Source: Centropus unirufus
Taxonomy: Eukaryota > Chordata > Aves > Cuculiformes > Centropidae
Reading direction: 5' to 3'
Assembly (NCBI GenBank): GCA_013397695.1
Contig: VYZI01000020.1
Location: 3,449,972 to 3,513,971, forward strand
DNA: 64,000 bases
Each line of letters begins with the position of its first letter. The stretch's first letter is position 1. The position numbers were made by a program, and so were the translations under genes. A model generated the notes under the pieces. It saw nothing but the letters and a program-made list of their open reading frames with translations. It was not told the DNA's origin and made no database searches. Below are positions 26,001 through 40,067 of this stretch, piece after piece.

Positions 26001-28007
26001 GTGAGAACATTAAAATATACTTTGAAATGGACATACAGGATAGGTTGTTGGATATTTGTTTTAAAAATCAGTCCTTTACTGAATCTGTGATTTCTAGAAA
26101 TGTAGTTTGTTATTAGAGTGGATAACTGAAAGGAGTTTTGACATAAATACTTCCTCACAAGCTGTAAGTCCAACCCACCCAACTCCTGAAAGATGATTTC
26201 TAGGGAAGAAATGAATGGCTAAAATATTGGAGAAACAAACTTGTTTACTCAGCATAAACAAAGCAACAAAAGAGCAATACCTAACTCCTAGTATCTGCCA
26301 TAACTTAATCAAAGTTACATAGTGGCTAAATCATTCCGATATAATGGAAGAGAAGAATCATATTTATGACAGCAGTTTGAGGCCCAATTTATGAACAGCT
26401 GTCAAGGAAAAGAAGTGTTAATGTACTATTTATTCTTCTGTTTATTTGCATTCCTTTCTCAGGTAATCCTCTACTCTGGCAGCAAGCCTTTCCAAGGCAG
26501 TCTCTTCCTTGGGTGGTTATTTGCTCACATTTGTTTTAAGCATGTCAGGGAGTGGGAACTGCCTTATGCTTGATCTGCATAAATAAGCTGGGGGAGAGTG
26601 TGCTGGAAGGGACAGTGACAAGCCTTACAGGGAAATCAACTGACAGGTTTGAAGACATTGTTTAATTTGTGAATATCCACGGAGCTTGTATTTAAGTTAC
26701 CTGTCATATCCTTCCGTACGCTTGTGGAATGCCAGTTCCATAAATGCCAGCCATTTACTATATAAACAGGAGGCAAAACGCTAATCACTGAAACATTATG
26801 TATCAGTTAGAGTTGTGAAGAATAAAAGATCTCAAAGGATGCGTGATGCGTTACCCTGTATATTTATGCCTGGAAACTCCTACAGCCTTCCTGTCTGGTG
26901 GCTGCTTTGTTTGGTTTTGCTTTTAAAAGCTTAGCTAAGATAAGAATCTGGTGTGAAAGAAGATGGAAAGGTAATACTCTTTTACAACAACTCCCATATA
27001 CTCTGTTCCTGGATTTTCAGTTTGCTTTATGTAGCAGCAGATAGTCCATCTATTGTTTCATTATTCTTCTGGGAGTCTGACTTTATATAGCGGGTGTGTG
27101 CTTTAGCAAAAAAAAAAAGGGAAACTAAAATAACTCTTTTTGTAATTGATGCAAGTTGTTAAACTGTGTTGATAACCTCAAATATTCTAGCTCTTAAGGT
27201 TTGTTTTTATTTAAGTGCTTAATATTGTGTCCAAGTTCTGCCAACAAGGTGTTTGCTTTCTGTTGAAGTATCAAGGCTAGTTTGGACTCAAAAGGATTGT
27301 TAACTTCCATAAGCACTATTTTGCGAAATGGCATGTCTTAACATGTACCTTAGGTTTCATTTGAGATATTATGAATAAGCAGGATGAGTATTTCAAAGAG
27401 GCATTCCTGCTGTCCCACATCAACCATGTGGGCTTTCAGTTAAGCTTCCCAGGAAGACAGCAAAATATGTGTACACAATGTGTGTATTATATTGGCGCCT
27501 ACTCACAGTGTTGAAGATGTGTCAGCATTTTCAGAATAATTCCCTATTTTAAGAGCCTTGTTTTAGCTTGTATATGAAAGTTGGCTCTGTGCTGGAACTT
27601 CGCACACAGTCACAGCCATCCTAGTTTTCAACTGTAATTTTTTGCCAGGTGAACATATGCTGAATTAAATTAATGCATGCAAATTGAATGGAAGATCTCT
27701 GGAGGGATGGTGTCATGATAGACTCTTCTTACTTCAACTCTGAAGCAGTACTTTATAATTAAGTGAACTGAAGCTACAGTGGATGCTGTTAGTTTTGAAA
27801 AATTGTAAGAGATTTTTAGTAAAATAAGGTGGTCTTGCACTTGATCTTGTGACTGTTCCTAGTCTAAAAAGTGGTGACGCTTTTCTAGTAATTACATTTG
27901 AGTATGAGGAACATGCAGTTTCACTGAATCTCTTTTGGCTGACTGAGGCTCCTTCTCTCATTGTAGTCCAGAATTAAGCTTTGTCTCTCTTACATGGCAA
28001 ATAATTC

Positions 28008-28022
28008 ATATATATATATATA
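28008..28022. repeat. (AT)n microsatellite
   Basis: Fifteen bases of uninterrupted AT alternation. Short and probably polymorphic. Confidence 0.85.
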
Positions 28023-29716
28023 CTGAGAAATGGGGTCTGTGGCAGTTTTCCTTGCATTTAAAATATATTCCCCCAAGTTGTAAGCTTTTCTTCATAGAAG
28101 CCTTTCTCTAATCCAGAAACCAACTTGGTTAGTACAATCAACGGGGCAAACTGTGGCAGGGTATGATGATTCTGTAATATTTGGGTGGCTGTGTAGGAGA
28201 AGAGTTCAGACTGGGTTTTGAAATTGCCTGACTTCTAACATTTAATTGAAGTGCTTAAGAAATAACTCACTACTATAGTTTCCAAGTCCAAGTGCCATAA
28301 ACAAACTGTTGTCTTATAAGCCTGGGATTTATTTATGTGTGATTAAAACTGCTATTCAGCAATTATATTTTAAATGAGTATGGTTTCAGCCCTGTTTGGT
28401 TGAATGCCATCTAAAAAACTCCATCTCAACGGATAGTTTTGTAAGTAGACTTGTATTTGAGCAGCTGCAGGCCAACTAGAGGAGCCTGCAGTTTGAAGAT
28501 AAATAAATCCAGGTTATTCAGTGTTTTGAAATCAGAGTTGAGAACTGACATGCTTGGAAGGAGCTCCTCTGCACATCCTTGGTAGGAGAAGTGGCCAAGT
28601 GGGATATTACCACAAAAAAATGTTTGTCATGCAGCTGTATTGATTAGATTAGGACATCCAGATAGGTGGTCCCATGCTTCTGGAGTGGTAGATGATCCTT
28701 CTAAGTAATGTCTGATATGAAATAAATCCTACTTATGGATTATTTGAACCTCTTGAGAGGATCTAAATATGCACTATATCAGTTAGTTTGCATAGTGACA
28801 GCAGATATGCAAATTGCTGACTTTCCCTTTAGTTCTTGTGCCTCCCTTAGGCAACACCAAGAAATATTAATACCCCTTGTAACGGAATATCAAATTGACA
28901 GCAATGTGAGATTTCCTGTTTCTGTTCTGAACCGCCAGTTAACACACTCCTACCAATCAACTGAAAAAAAGTCTCACAAACTTCAGAGAGTCTTCTGGAG
29001 CATGAATCTGACTACAAACAATGATAAGCTCAGATGTTGCAAGAGCTTAGGATCTCAATGAGCTGGAGAGGTTAAACCCTGAAGCAAAGAGTAATGTGAT
29101 CTTTTGGCCCGTTTTTGGAGTGGGTGGAGGCTGGATGGGGAAGAATGATCTAGGTGGTGACCTGGATCTGAATATGATTTGGTATCCAGGAGAGCTTGTG
29201 GGACACTGATGTGGTGGGTACCCAATCTGAATGCCTTTCCCATTAGATGAATCATTGTAGTCTGAATTCAAGAGAAATTCCGAGAGAATTGTGTGGCTGT
29301 GATGTAGTCTACAGGTCACAAAGGCATCAAATCTTGAGTAAAGCTCTCATTTAGAGTGGAATAAACATGCATAGATTGTCAGCAAATACTGTGTTCTGCT
29401 GTAAATACCTCTGCAAGATGATGGTTACAAATGACATTGGAAGATTCAGGTAGTCTGTGTCCTACTTTCTGCATCTGCAGAATGGGATTGCCTACTTAAT
29501 TTATTCATAAAGTGCTTCTTTCTTTTTAACATTGTATTGCACTGATGTCTGACTAAATTCCTATGTCTGATGCTCGAGCTCATATTTATAAATTTCCTCT
29601 GAATGGTCCACCGCAAAGATAGAAGCAACTTGCAGTAACCTAAGACAAAATCAATATTTCTTCTAGGCTTGTATTCTTTAAGATACCATCTAATAATTAG
29701 AACAATGATGGCTGTG

Positions 29717-30258
29717 CAGGGAGGTGATTCTGCCACTGTACTTGTCACTGGCGAGACCACAACTAGAATCCTGTGTTCAGTTCTGGGCCTCTCTCTACAA
29801 GAAGGACATTGAGGTCCTGGAGCGCATCCAGAGAAGAGGAGCAAAGCTGGTGAAGGGGCTGGAGAACAAGACTTATGAGGAGCAGCTGAGGGAACTGGGG
29901 TTGTTCAGCCTGGAGAAGAGGAGGCTAAGGGGAAACCTTATCAGTGCCTACAGCTGCCTGAAAGGAGGCTGTGGAGAGGTGAGTGCTGGTCTCTTCTACG
30001 AAGTGGCAAGGGATAAGACAAGGGGGAATGGCCTCAAGCTGTGCCAGGGCAGGTTCAGATTGGACATTAGGAAAAGATTTTTCACTAAAAAGGTCATCAG
30101 GCACTGGAACAGGCTGCCCAGGGAGGTCGTGGAATCACTATCCCTGGAGGTATTTAAAAGATGGGTAGATGAGATGCTTAGGGATATGGTTTAGTGGTGG
30201 GCAGGTACATTTGTACATAATGATCCTGGAGGTCTTTTCCAACCTAGTGATTCTATGA
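29717..30258 (+). mobile_element. CR1 LINE, 5'-truncated, open reverse-transcriptase tail
   Basis: This is the 3' part of a CR1 non-LTR retrotransposon. An uninterrupted frame of about 156 codons (29724-30194) encodes the C-terminal end of ORF2. It has the CR1 hallmarks ARPQLESCVQFWA, YKKDIEVLERIQRRGAKLVK, RELGLFSLEKRRLRG, TRGNGLKLCQGRFRLDIRK and HWNRLPREVVESLSLEVFKR. The frame ends in LRDMV and a stop, and a short 3' UTR ends in GATGATCC-like and TCTTTTCCAACCT motifs and a single TTCTATGA tail unit (about 30251-30258). The endonuclease and the RT catalytic core are missing, as in most CR1 copies, so it cannot move by itself. The frame lacks stops or frameshifts over 470 bases, which suggests a fairly recent insertion compared with the other copies here. 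It has the same orientation as CBLB. Confidence 0.92.
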
Positions 30259-33200
30259 GTCTGATATTCAATTCAGTGAGTTTTTTTAAAAGATTCTGGG
30301 AGTTTGAGAGTTATTTAAATTCTATAAAGATTTTATTCTTCTTAATAAACTGTGCCTGATAACATACTGTTTTTGTATATCTTTCTGGCATTTTTCATGA
30401 AGACCATATATTTTCTGGATTTAATCTATTTATCAGAATGTATTCCATTCAAGTGTGAATAGCTGGATGGCAATATACTCGTCATGATAACAAAAAAAAA
30501 GTTGTTCAAGAAGCCTTGGATTAGTCATATTTCTTATTTTGCTACTTTTTTCATTTTTGTAGAGTCCTGCATGCCCTGCAGCTCCCATTGTAAAAGCCCT
30601 GCCTCATTTTCATGATTTAGCCTTTCCTGCCCATCACAGTGTTGCTAAAATGTCCCCAGGGTTTCTTCTTCCACAAGGCTTGATTCCCCTGTGAACTTAG
30701 GATGAATGTGTGCCTCCCTGGGAAGTTAAAAATAATATAGTCAGCAAATACAGCTGTCAGTGACTGCAGTATAATATATTTTTACACTGGCAGTTGAGAT
30801 TTTACATACTCTTTAGCTTATAATAAAGAGAAATAGATAGTATTAATGCTGTGCCATCAAGGACTATTCCAACAATCACCTACATTTAAATAGATACTCT
30901 TTGATCTTTGAATAATTACAATACATTTCTGTTTCACTAGTCTAGCAAGTGTTCGCCAGACCTTCACAGAAAGCTTTATTCTTTTTTGTCATTAATATTT
31001 GAGTGGCAGTTTTATTTGTATAGTGCTTTACCTCTTCAAAGTGGTGTTACAAAAGCTAGTTAGATTTTTATGTTCGGAGAGATGTATTTTTAAACAAGTG
31101 CACTTTAGCTTTTTAACTTAAGTACTTGATTTTACTGGGGGTTTTACTTTGCTTCTCAATTCAATATTTGCCCTGTCTAGTATAATTTGTTTGGAGAAAT
31201 CTTCAAATGAACCACTAGAGGATATCTACTTGATAGAGCCTAAATTTGTGCTTTCCAGACTAAATAGCAGAAACCTTTTCTCACTGTTCTGGTCCTAACA
31301 AAATATTAATAAGATCAATATTAAATTTACTTTAAATTCTATTTGTAAAGTGTGAGACAAAGCGATATAATGAAGAAAAGTGCTAAAAGAAAACGATTTA
31401 CATTTACCCTCTGTAAACAGGTGAACTGAATGTGGTGGTGTTAGAGTTGGAATATAATAATTTGGCTTTCTGCTGCTTTTATGAGTAACAATTTTAAAAG
31501 GTATGAGATATAGGTGCGGAGGGTCAGACCATAAAAGCTTGCAGGGGGCAAGTCATGGAGGGGTAAAATACATGAAGTCCTGATTGAATATGATAGCTTT
31601 GTTGCCTGTGATTTTTTTGGTAGAAACAGTACGGAGGAACTGAATAGCTTTATTCTGTTTTCTGTTTCAAAGTTATACATTTAGCTTATCATTTATTTGA
31701 TTGTATAAATACACATAACTCCTCAGATTCCCTTCTTTCTGAATGGGAAAACAAAAACTTTCTCCTATGGAAGTAATTTGGAATAGTTTATCAGATTTCT
31801 TTATGGAGTTCACAAGGAAAACATGCAAAATGCTGTTTGTGTGACTGAATGTGTCTTAATTTTCCCTTCCTACGTGTGACCTCGCGGTTTTGTTATTGAA
31901 AGGTCAACATTCACAGTCAATAGTGCTCTCTAAGAAGTGCAACAATGTGAGTAACTTAATTTGATTTGGTTTGGCTTATAGTATCTTTTTAACTTGGAAT
32001 TTATGGGTAGATCGGAGAACAAACCTATGTTTATCCACATCTATTAAGTCAGTTGAAGGATTAAAGTGTTCCTCAAAGTGAAAAACTAAATAAGAGTAGC
32101 TGAATGTCTATTCAGATCTAATTTGCCCACTAGTAAAGTTCTAATTTGTCCTGCATTTGTTTTTAACTTAAAAAAAAAAATGGCATTGTTGAAGTGCTTT
32201 GTTTTTTATTTTCTCTGACCCACACCTCAGTTTTTAAGGGGAGTTCTGGGCAATGGTTGTCTGGAAAAATTCTGAAGGGTGAGATCCTGCCCATTCAGGC
32301 TCCTGCCTCTGCTGCTCCTGCTGCCATTCTGTCCTGTTTGTTATTAGGGCATGCTTTTGGAAGTTACCATGTCTTCCAATTTGCAGGATAAAATATGCTC
32401 ATTTTCAGGGCAAAAATGGCCTTGATAACTTATCTGAAGAATCTGTGCATCACAATTTGCCACCACACGTTTTTGCCATTTTGAAAGGTGTTATTATCCC
32501 AATCTATTTGAATTAACAAAGTTCTGCTCTATCTGTAGCAGTGACTGAGAGATATATTAAGGTGTAAGAACTTGAGCTTTTGCCTTTTTCCTCACTAAAC
32601 TGTTTTGAATTGGAGGGTGTGTGGGAAGCATCCACCTAATACACACATTGATAATGGAGAGCTGCATCTCTGGTTCTTGATTTCTGTTACTTGTCTTACT
32701 GATGGAGTTGCAGTTGCTTTAAATTGTAAGATTTGACTTGGCAAAATAGCTTTCTAGGATTAAGGTTTGGTTTGGTTTCTGTAACTCTACTGTTTAAACT
32801 TGGCATAATTATTTTAATAAACTAATACCTCATATAAACTTATTAAGTATATAAAAATTACATATATGTTGCCATGTGCCTGCCTAACACTTGATGAAAG
32901 AGAAAGGTACATTCAGACTTGTTTTTTAAATAGTAAAGTGTTGCATTGTGTTTCTGGAAGTTGATATATAATCATGTCCAATAGCATCTAACATGTAGAT
33001 AAGGATTCTGAATCGTTTGGTTCCCACCCTCAGCCCCCAGTGGTCGATATATATTGCAGAAAGGCCCACCTGTTAGTGTTATATGTGAAATAGATAAAAG
33101 CAGGATTTTTACCACATTCCTATGTTTTATACAGTATTTAATTCTTAAATCTAAAAGCATTTTTATGTTTCCTTCAGCTAGAATTTGTTGCAATTGAGAC

Positions 33201-34411
33201 AGAGTTGTGAAAATAATTTTCCTAGGATTATGTAGCTTATTCATTATGGCGCCAGGAACAGTGTGTCCAAATCTTCAGGCTCCTGCTTGAGTTTCTATAT
33301 TAGTGTATCACACTAAAGATTTTGCTGCTTCCATATTTTTATTAGAATGAGAAGGACACACGAGTCTTTATTGAACCTCTTTCTGATCTAGTGATTTGCT
33401 GTAAGACCAGGACAATCTTTCCTGGAGGATCCAGCACATTCAATCTAGAGTTACTAGGGCAGATTTGCTTTTCATGTGGGTGGTCATCAAGCTGGATTAA
33501 CAGCTCTAGCTATTTCCTGGGATCATGCAGGCACATAATGGACAATAATGAATAATAGCAGAACCACAGTACATAACTAAATTTCCACAAAAAGTTAGAT
33601 TTTTTTTTCTCATTTTGTTTCTCAAACAGAGGAACAGTGAGTGGACTTGGTCGGTTCTAAGCATTTGGTTTTTAACTGCATGAAAGCAGGAGGATAAACT
33701 TAGTACGTGGTGCAGTAACTGGAATATAGAACATTGTTTTGGTTAATTTTATGTAGCAAAGTTAAGATAGTGTTTTGTGAGAGCATGTGAAAAAGGCCAA
33801 GCTGAGCACTAGGGATTGATGACTCATTCATGATTATACCTATATTCTTAACACTGCTCTTATATCTGAGAATTCAAATGTCTATGAAGAAGGACTGAAC
33901 GTTTTAAAACTAAAAAGAGTAGGGCTGATTTTATTTTTTTTTTTAATAGTGTAATTTTTATTTCTAGAGGTCAGGCTAAATTTTGTCTTCAGTACTGGAT
34001 GAAGAAATGCTGTCCTCAAAAATTATCTTGCCCTAAGAACAGAAGTATTTCTTCCTCCTTACATTAGTGGTTGTTGCTGTGTCTTTGTGAGTGTAGGGAG
34101 TGTCTCCATTTTCAGTGGAGAAATACCCTCAGGTGGACTATGGTTCCCGAACAGAGTAATTCAGGACAAAGTTGGGGATACAGAAAAACTAGTTTCAAAT
34201 GTTGATTCATGCAGCTCATGAACTGAATCTCATTAGAATCTTATTCATCTTTTGCTGCTTTTGATTTGATATTAATTTAATTACCTTTTTATAATGGAAT
34301 TTCAGCCTCGTTGTGATGAAGCAGTTGTTTAGTGTTGGAGAATCAATTCTTCACTATTACATCCTGTCAGACCTTATTTCCAGTGGACATGCAAGTCTTA
34401 GGATATACATA

Positions 34412-34500
34412 ACTGAGTCACTGAATGGCTGAAGTTAGAAGGGACCTCTGAAGGTTCAGCCGCTCTGCTCAGGCTGGGTTGCCTGCAGGGTCCAGAAGTG
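34412..34500 (-). mobile_element. CR1 LINE 3'-end fragment, degenerate
   Basis: Read on the + strand, GAGTCACTGAATGGCTGAAG followed by TTAGAAGGGACCTCTG and a Gly/Cys-rich stretch with CTGCTCAGGCTGGGTTGCC matches the reverse complement of the CR1 3' UTR. There the usual text is close to CACAGAATGACTGAGGTTGG, then AAGGGACCTCTGG. Only about 90 bases remain, with several mismatches. It is antisense to CBLB and contains no coding part. Confidence 0.7.
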
Positions 34501-36814
34501 GGGAAGAAAAGAGAGAAAACAAATGAATTGTTTTCATTCACGTTTGGGTGAAGGTCCATCTCATGCCTGTTACTTTGATTCATATAGGGAGCAGTCACGG
34601 CTATGTATATATAACTGTTCTCAAATATTATCTATTTTAATGTTGTTGCAGCTGGCATTAACTAGTTTTGTTTTTTTTTTTGTAGGCTCTGGTTTCAGTT
34701 TAACACTTACTGAGTGTGTATCACAGGGGCTCATGTGAGTGAAGTTAGCAGGATGTTGTCTGTTGATAACAGAGATTTCCTGTCCCTTTCCCCCAGCCAC
34801 CTCCTCCCCCTGCTTATTTTTCCTGTGGAGAGGTTGGGGGTGGGAGAAGGTCTGATGCTGCTTTTACTGAACAGTGATCCACTGCTTGGGTTTAATAGAC
34901 ACCAGCTGGGTGATAGTAACCATGAAAACAGACTATGTAGAGCTCACCTAACCACACAAAGAAATTTAGACCTTAGTTCCAATAACTAGAGAGGAAATCT
35001 CCCAGCCGCCTTTAGCATAATATGACTTTCAAATATTGAGTGATGTTGGAACAGAGGAAACTTAATGTGGGAGAAGAAACACTGAAAGTGTTCCCTGGTG
35101 ATGAGCAGGTGGTTAGGGCTGGATGACTTCATTCGTTATGTTGCAGAAATTATTGAGCTAACATGATTCTGTTATGGAGGGAAGAAGACAGCTAGGACAA
35201 TGCAATGTTACTTGATTTTTGTCTGCTAATTCATATGTATGTTTTATACAGAAAGGTGCGTGCAGCTGAGCTGCAAGATTGTAGGTGGCAGATCAAAGCC
35301 TTACTGATACTTATATAAGTAGGTAAAAAATCAGTAATACAATTTTCTGCTTTTCAGCTGTGCAGTGGGTACAAGCTGTTGGGCCTGCTTTGTCTAAAAT
35401 TGCTCTGTTGCATTCAAAATAAAGAACAGAGCAAGATCTTTGAGATACAGCAATGTGGCTTTTCTTACCCCTAGTTTGAATAGGGAATAAACATGGAAGC
35501 AACCTATGGTCTAGATGTGTTTCAAGAGGGAACATTGTTGATAATATTTAGGCATATTTAAGAAAGGCAGTATTATGGAAATTTCGAAGAAATAGTATGT
35601 TATTTCATGGATGGGTATGTCTGAAGGTAGTAGAACTCTGATTATAATATTGCCCTGAGGTCCTTCACTGTAAGTGGCCTGTCCGTGTTGAAGGTGAATG
35701 CAACTCTTATAAGGTGGTACTTCAAAACTCATCAGCCATGCATATTTTTAAGCTGCAGAATTTAGTTATGCTTGGAAGAGCAGAATATAAATTAGCTAGA
35801 CTATAAACATTATACAGCAAGAGGCTGGTATTTTAAAGCTCAGCATGTATTCTAATGTGTAAGAGTTTTCTGTTGTTTTTTTTTAAAAGTCTTTAATAAA
35901 CTCAAACAATTGTCAAGTTCATGTGTACTTTTGCTGAGTTGAAATAACTTGAAAGATGTTCTTGACCAGTCCTGTGTTGCCATCTTTGCTCCGAAGAGCC
36001 TAGCTTTTTTAAGTTGTGTTCTGAAGGGGAAGTATATAAATCATTAGCAAGGGAAGGTAATTAGTGAGGACTAGTCAACTGAGGTGCTCTTCTTATTCCT
36101 ACTGACATAAGAAGTGGTTGCAGTTCACTAGGTTACAAATAGCCACATCATAGTCTGGTGATGCAGTTTACATTTGTGAGTTTGTTAGTAAGATGTGTAA
36201 TTGTCAGAAGAGTACTGAAAAGCTGGCTTTGAATTCAGGCAAGCACATGTAGTTGAAAATTTCTGATATACTTCTTGTCCACTGTGTATCTTATTTTGTG
36301 ATCCTTTTAGGTATGGCAAGTATTGTAACTTCTTGATGTTTTAATCCTGTATTGACTTTGTCTCTTTGTATTTACTACAAGGTGTTTTTAATTTCTGGCC
36401 AACATTTAGAGATAGTTCTATGTTACAAGTGTGCACTGTTTCTATTTGTACTTGGGCAGTTGCCAGATGTGTGTCTAGTTAGGTCTGTAGATGCATATAC
36501 TTCATTAACATGCCTGCTCGTGGTGGGTTTTGAGTTTATGCATGTGTATAGCTGCCTGTCACTTTTATCACATTTAAAATTTTAAAGCAAATGGATAAAC
36601 TTATGTTTGAAAAAGTTAAATGTGTGAGAACTAAGTGTTCTCCAAAGGAGAATGTATAATTTTAAGTCACGTTCTTCTGTAATTATTTGGCTTTGAATGT
36701 TGTAAATAAAAATATAGTGCTTCCAGATCATAGTAAAAGTTGCTTGGAGTCAACATACATGAAGTCTTTCTAAGCCTATATAGGAATAAAACATCTTAGT
36801 TTGTTTTCCATTAA

Positions 36815-36836
36815 GAAAAAAAAAGAAAAAAAAAAC
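36815..36836. repeat. A-rich tract
   Basis: Twenty-two bases, all A except one G. No LINE or SINE body is visible directly upstream, so this is a simple repeat, not a recognised retroposon tail. Confidence 0.7.
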
Positions 36837-39800
36837 CACAGAACATCAGCATTTGAAGATAGTTGAAATCTCAAACATAAATGTTGTTTTGTTTAATTTG
36901 CGTAAAATACAACCTTTGAATTACATTGTGTAGCTTCTGCCAATGAAAAGTGTTGTTATTTTGAATAATCATGACTCCCAATCTGTAGTTGCTATTGAAT
37001 TCATTTTTATATTCTGATCTTTAAAAATTTAGGTTTCTATATTCCCTTTTGTCATAGTATTATATTTTCTTTTTTTTTTTTACTGTAAGCCTTCCATCTG
37101 GGGTATTCAAAGTAAGCTGTTCTGCTATGTGAAAAAGTTTTTAAGGCCCTATGATGAAATGTAACTCCTTTAGCAAATAGCATGTTGTTCTAGTTTCACA
37201 CTTTTTAACCTTGGAGACTTCAGTATATTAGCACATCTGAATAATTTTGAAACTTTTAGTGGTTCCTTTAATACAATTATCTCTTATGTGAAAATTTCAT
37301 GTGGCTCACTAGGTAGAGGATTTTATTGCCACTACACCTCCTAGAATACTGTGCTTTTTAATATCAGTAACTCCTTCACTGAATTTTCTTGCTGTCTGAG
37401 CTATATGAGTACTCATCATGATCATTTGTAGAGAAGCCCCCAGAAAGGGCTTTCCGCGCAGGTTACAGTAAGCAGGCTTTGAGGGAATCCATGCCTTAAA
37501 ACATAAGGTAGATGAAAACAGCGAGGAGTGCTCTGCATCTGTCAGCACAGCGCTGATTCTCTCTGGAGCAGGAGGTGTGGGCACAGGAGGGCTGCCACTG
37601 GAAGGCTGGTTCAGTACTGTGGCAAGGAGACAATGTGTGTCTCCCTGAGGTGGTGGTGTATGTCATCCTAACATCCTCCACAGCATCTTCTCCTGAAGTA
37701 TTTACCTTTAAATTCATGTTTATTGCATTTTCAAGGCTTGTTCCGCTTCGATGGCAAATGGTTTGCCACTAATCATCTGGTCTATGAAAGGCACATAGTC
37801 AGTTTATAGAATCCAAAACAGTTGCTCCCTTCAGCCGAGAGAGAAGGGCAGCTTTCATGCAACTAGCAAGTCTGCTTTGTAGAGTCCAAAGTTATGCCAA
37901 ACAGCAGCACAGAACAAATCATTTCAACAGCTTCTGCCATCAGAGAGGTCATAAAAATGGCTCCAAAAATGACTGTCCTCCTGCTTCTGCTGAAAATAGT
38001 AGGCACGTTTGTACTTTGCTCTAACAGCTGTTCATCTCTATATATAATGCCAGTAAAAAGAAATATTTGTCATGGTCTGCTTCCTTCCTGTGAAGTGTTT
38101 GGATGAATTCTGCTAGCGCAGCAGTCTGAACTAAATTTCAAATACTGTTGATTAAATCTTGCCTTGACAGGGGCAGCCTTTTATTCAGCTGTTACCACGT
38201 ATGTGGTGAGCAGGAGTGCCTCCACAGTTCCAAACCTCCTCTCCCCCAGCCGACCCTCTAGGCAAAAGTCAATTGACTGCAGTGTATGACATGGTATTCA
38301 GGGTGCTACTGCATTACAGGAGTTACGCACTGGGAGGGATTTTGTTCATTTCGATCGGTTTTTACAGGAATTTTTAAGCTTAAATTAGTAAAACACCTTT
38401 ATAAGATGTTCAATTGAATTTTAACAAACACCACCTACAGTATAAAACATTATCTTTAAAGAAAGATTTGTGTTTATAATAAACTACTACTTGTAGTTTC
38501 TTCAAATATTCGAGTCAAGCAGAAGACTCATCCAATTAAAATGAGGATTGTTAATTAACCCAAAGCTGGACTGTCGTTTGGGATATGAGTTGTGCCCATG
38601 GCTTGAAGCAGAAGCACTAAATGGAAGAGCCAAACTTAGAAGTTTGAACTCTTAACTACAGTGGACTGACTTGTCATGCCTTCTTTAGGGTTATACTAAT
38701 ATATAAAAAAATACTACAAGGAAAACTAACCTTTCTCTTGGTTATTGCTTGCTTCTATAGGAAGGACACAAATTCAGGGTCAGTATTTATACAGCCTCAT
38801 GACAGAATTTCTTCCAATTGTCTTGAATCTCAACTAAATGCTTTGAGCTCAAGACTACTTCTTTACTTAAAATTCTTTCTGTTTTATTGTGATATTCTAT
38901 CTTTTTCTTGATTATAGTCTAACCCATAATGTAGTTGAAATACTTTTCTATTTATGTTAACTTTTACAAAAACTGCTCTGAAAAGTGTGCCATTACTCTG
39001 TTTCATAGACTCTGAGCAAGTATAGTGTGAATTTTTAGGAGATGTTAGAACCATTAAAGTTACAATACCAACTATTGGAAAGTTAAGCAAAACAAAGTTG
39101 GTCCTATGTGCTTGATACAAAAGATTGGAAATATATGCCACTTCTTTCAAGAAAGGAGTTACTTTTATTTTGAGGATCTGCATGATGTGATACCTCTGGA
39201 TTTGGATACAGTCTTTATTTACATCATATTTAGCATTATGTATTACCAGTACCCAATATTTGCATAACCCAAATATTTCCTAATGCATTCAATATCCTCT
39301 GGTATTTTTTATTTTATTTATGGAAACTTTTTTCTGCCTATTGGTTTTATCACTAAATATTAGACTGTTAACTGCTACTATGGCACCTGCAAAATAGATC
39401 ACAGTGATGTCTGGATCCTTCACCATACTTTTTATTCAGAGAATTCATGTAAGGATAACTGTAGTAGGAAAACTGATTTTGTTTGTCTGATTGAGATATG
39501 CCTTCAACCTCAGCATCAGTTCAGTCAGGAGTTTGGTACTCAAATGGCTTTAAGAATGCCAGACCTCTTTCAGAGGCAGTCCTTTTGGTTTCCTGAATGA
39601 GCAGGGATCTCTGTTCAATCTGATCTGCTATACGAGACTCTATAAAAGCTCACAATTCAAACGGCTTTTGTTAGTCTTAAGTTTAGGGTAGTCACTTTAG
39701 AAGTGGTTGAGAAATAGTGTTTCTTCTTAAACCTGCTTTAATGTAGGATGAGTTTTTGTTTTCTGATGTAGGCATGCTAGAATGGGAAAAAGAGACTTCA

Positions 39801-40023
39801 GTTTACACAGGGCCTCTTTCAAAGTCTCGTTAAACTTGACAAGTAGAGTACTGTTGTAGCCAAAAAAAGAAATGGGCAGATGCTTCTGGAAGCATATTTA
39901 TGGTTCATCTTGCAATTGAAGTAGTGGAATTTGTTATGAAGTTCTGAGGTACAGTCTAAAGAATAGCTTTGTCTTGAGAATCCTTTATCCAAAGGGCAGA
40001 AAAAAAAAGAATTATCAGCATCT

Positions 40024-40067
40024 GGGGTTTTTTTTGTTTTTTGTTGGGTTTTTTTTGTTCTGTTTTG
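40024..40067. repeat. G/T-rich low-complexity tract
   Basis: T-runs broken by G or GGG over about 44 bases. A similar tract lies at 43483-43504. Both are low-complexity DNA of unknown origin. Confidence 0.7.

Noticed and set aside
29446..29844. 132-codon minus frame
   Set aside because: It runs partly antisense through the + strand CR1 and has no homology of its own.
34678..34689. T-run followed by GTAGG as an exon acceptor
   Set aside because: Downstream sequence does not encode any Cbl segment and no matching donor in phase was found.
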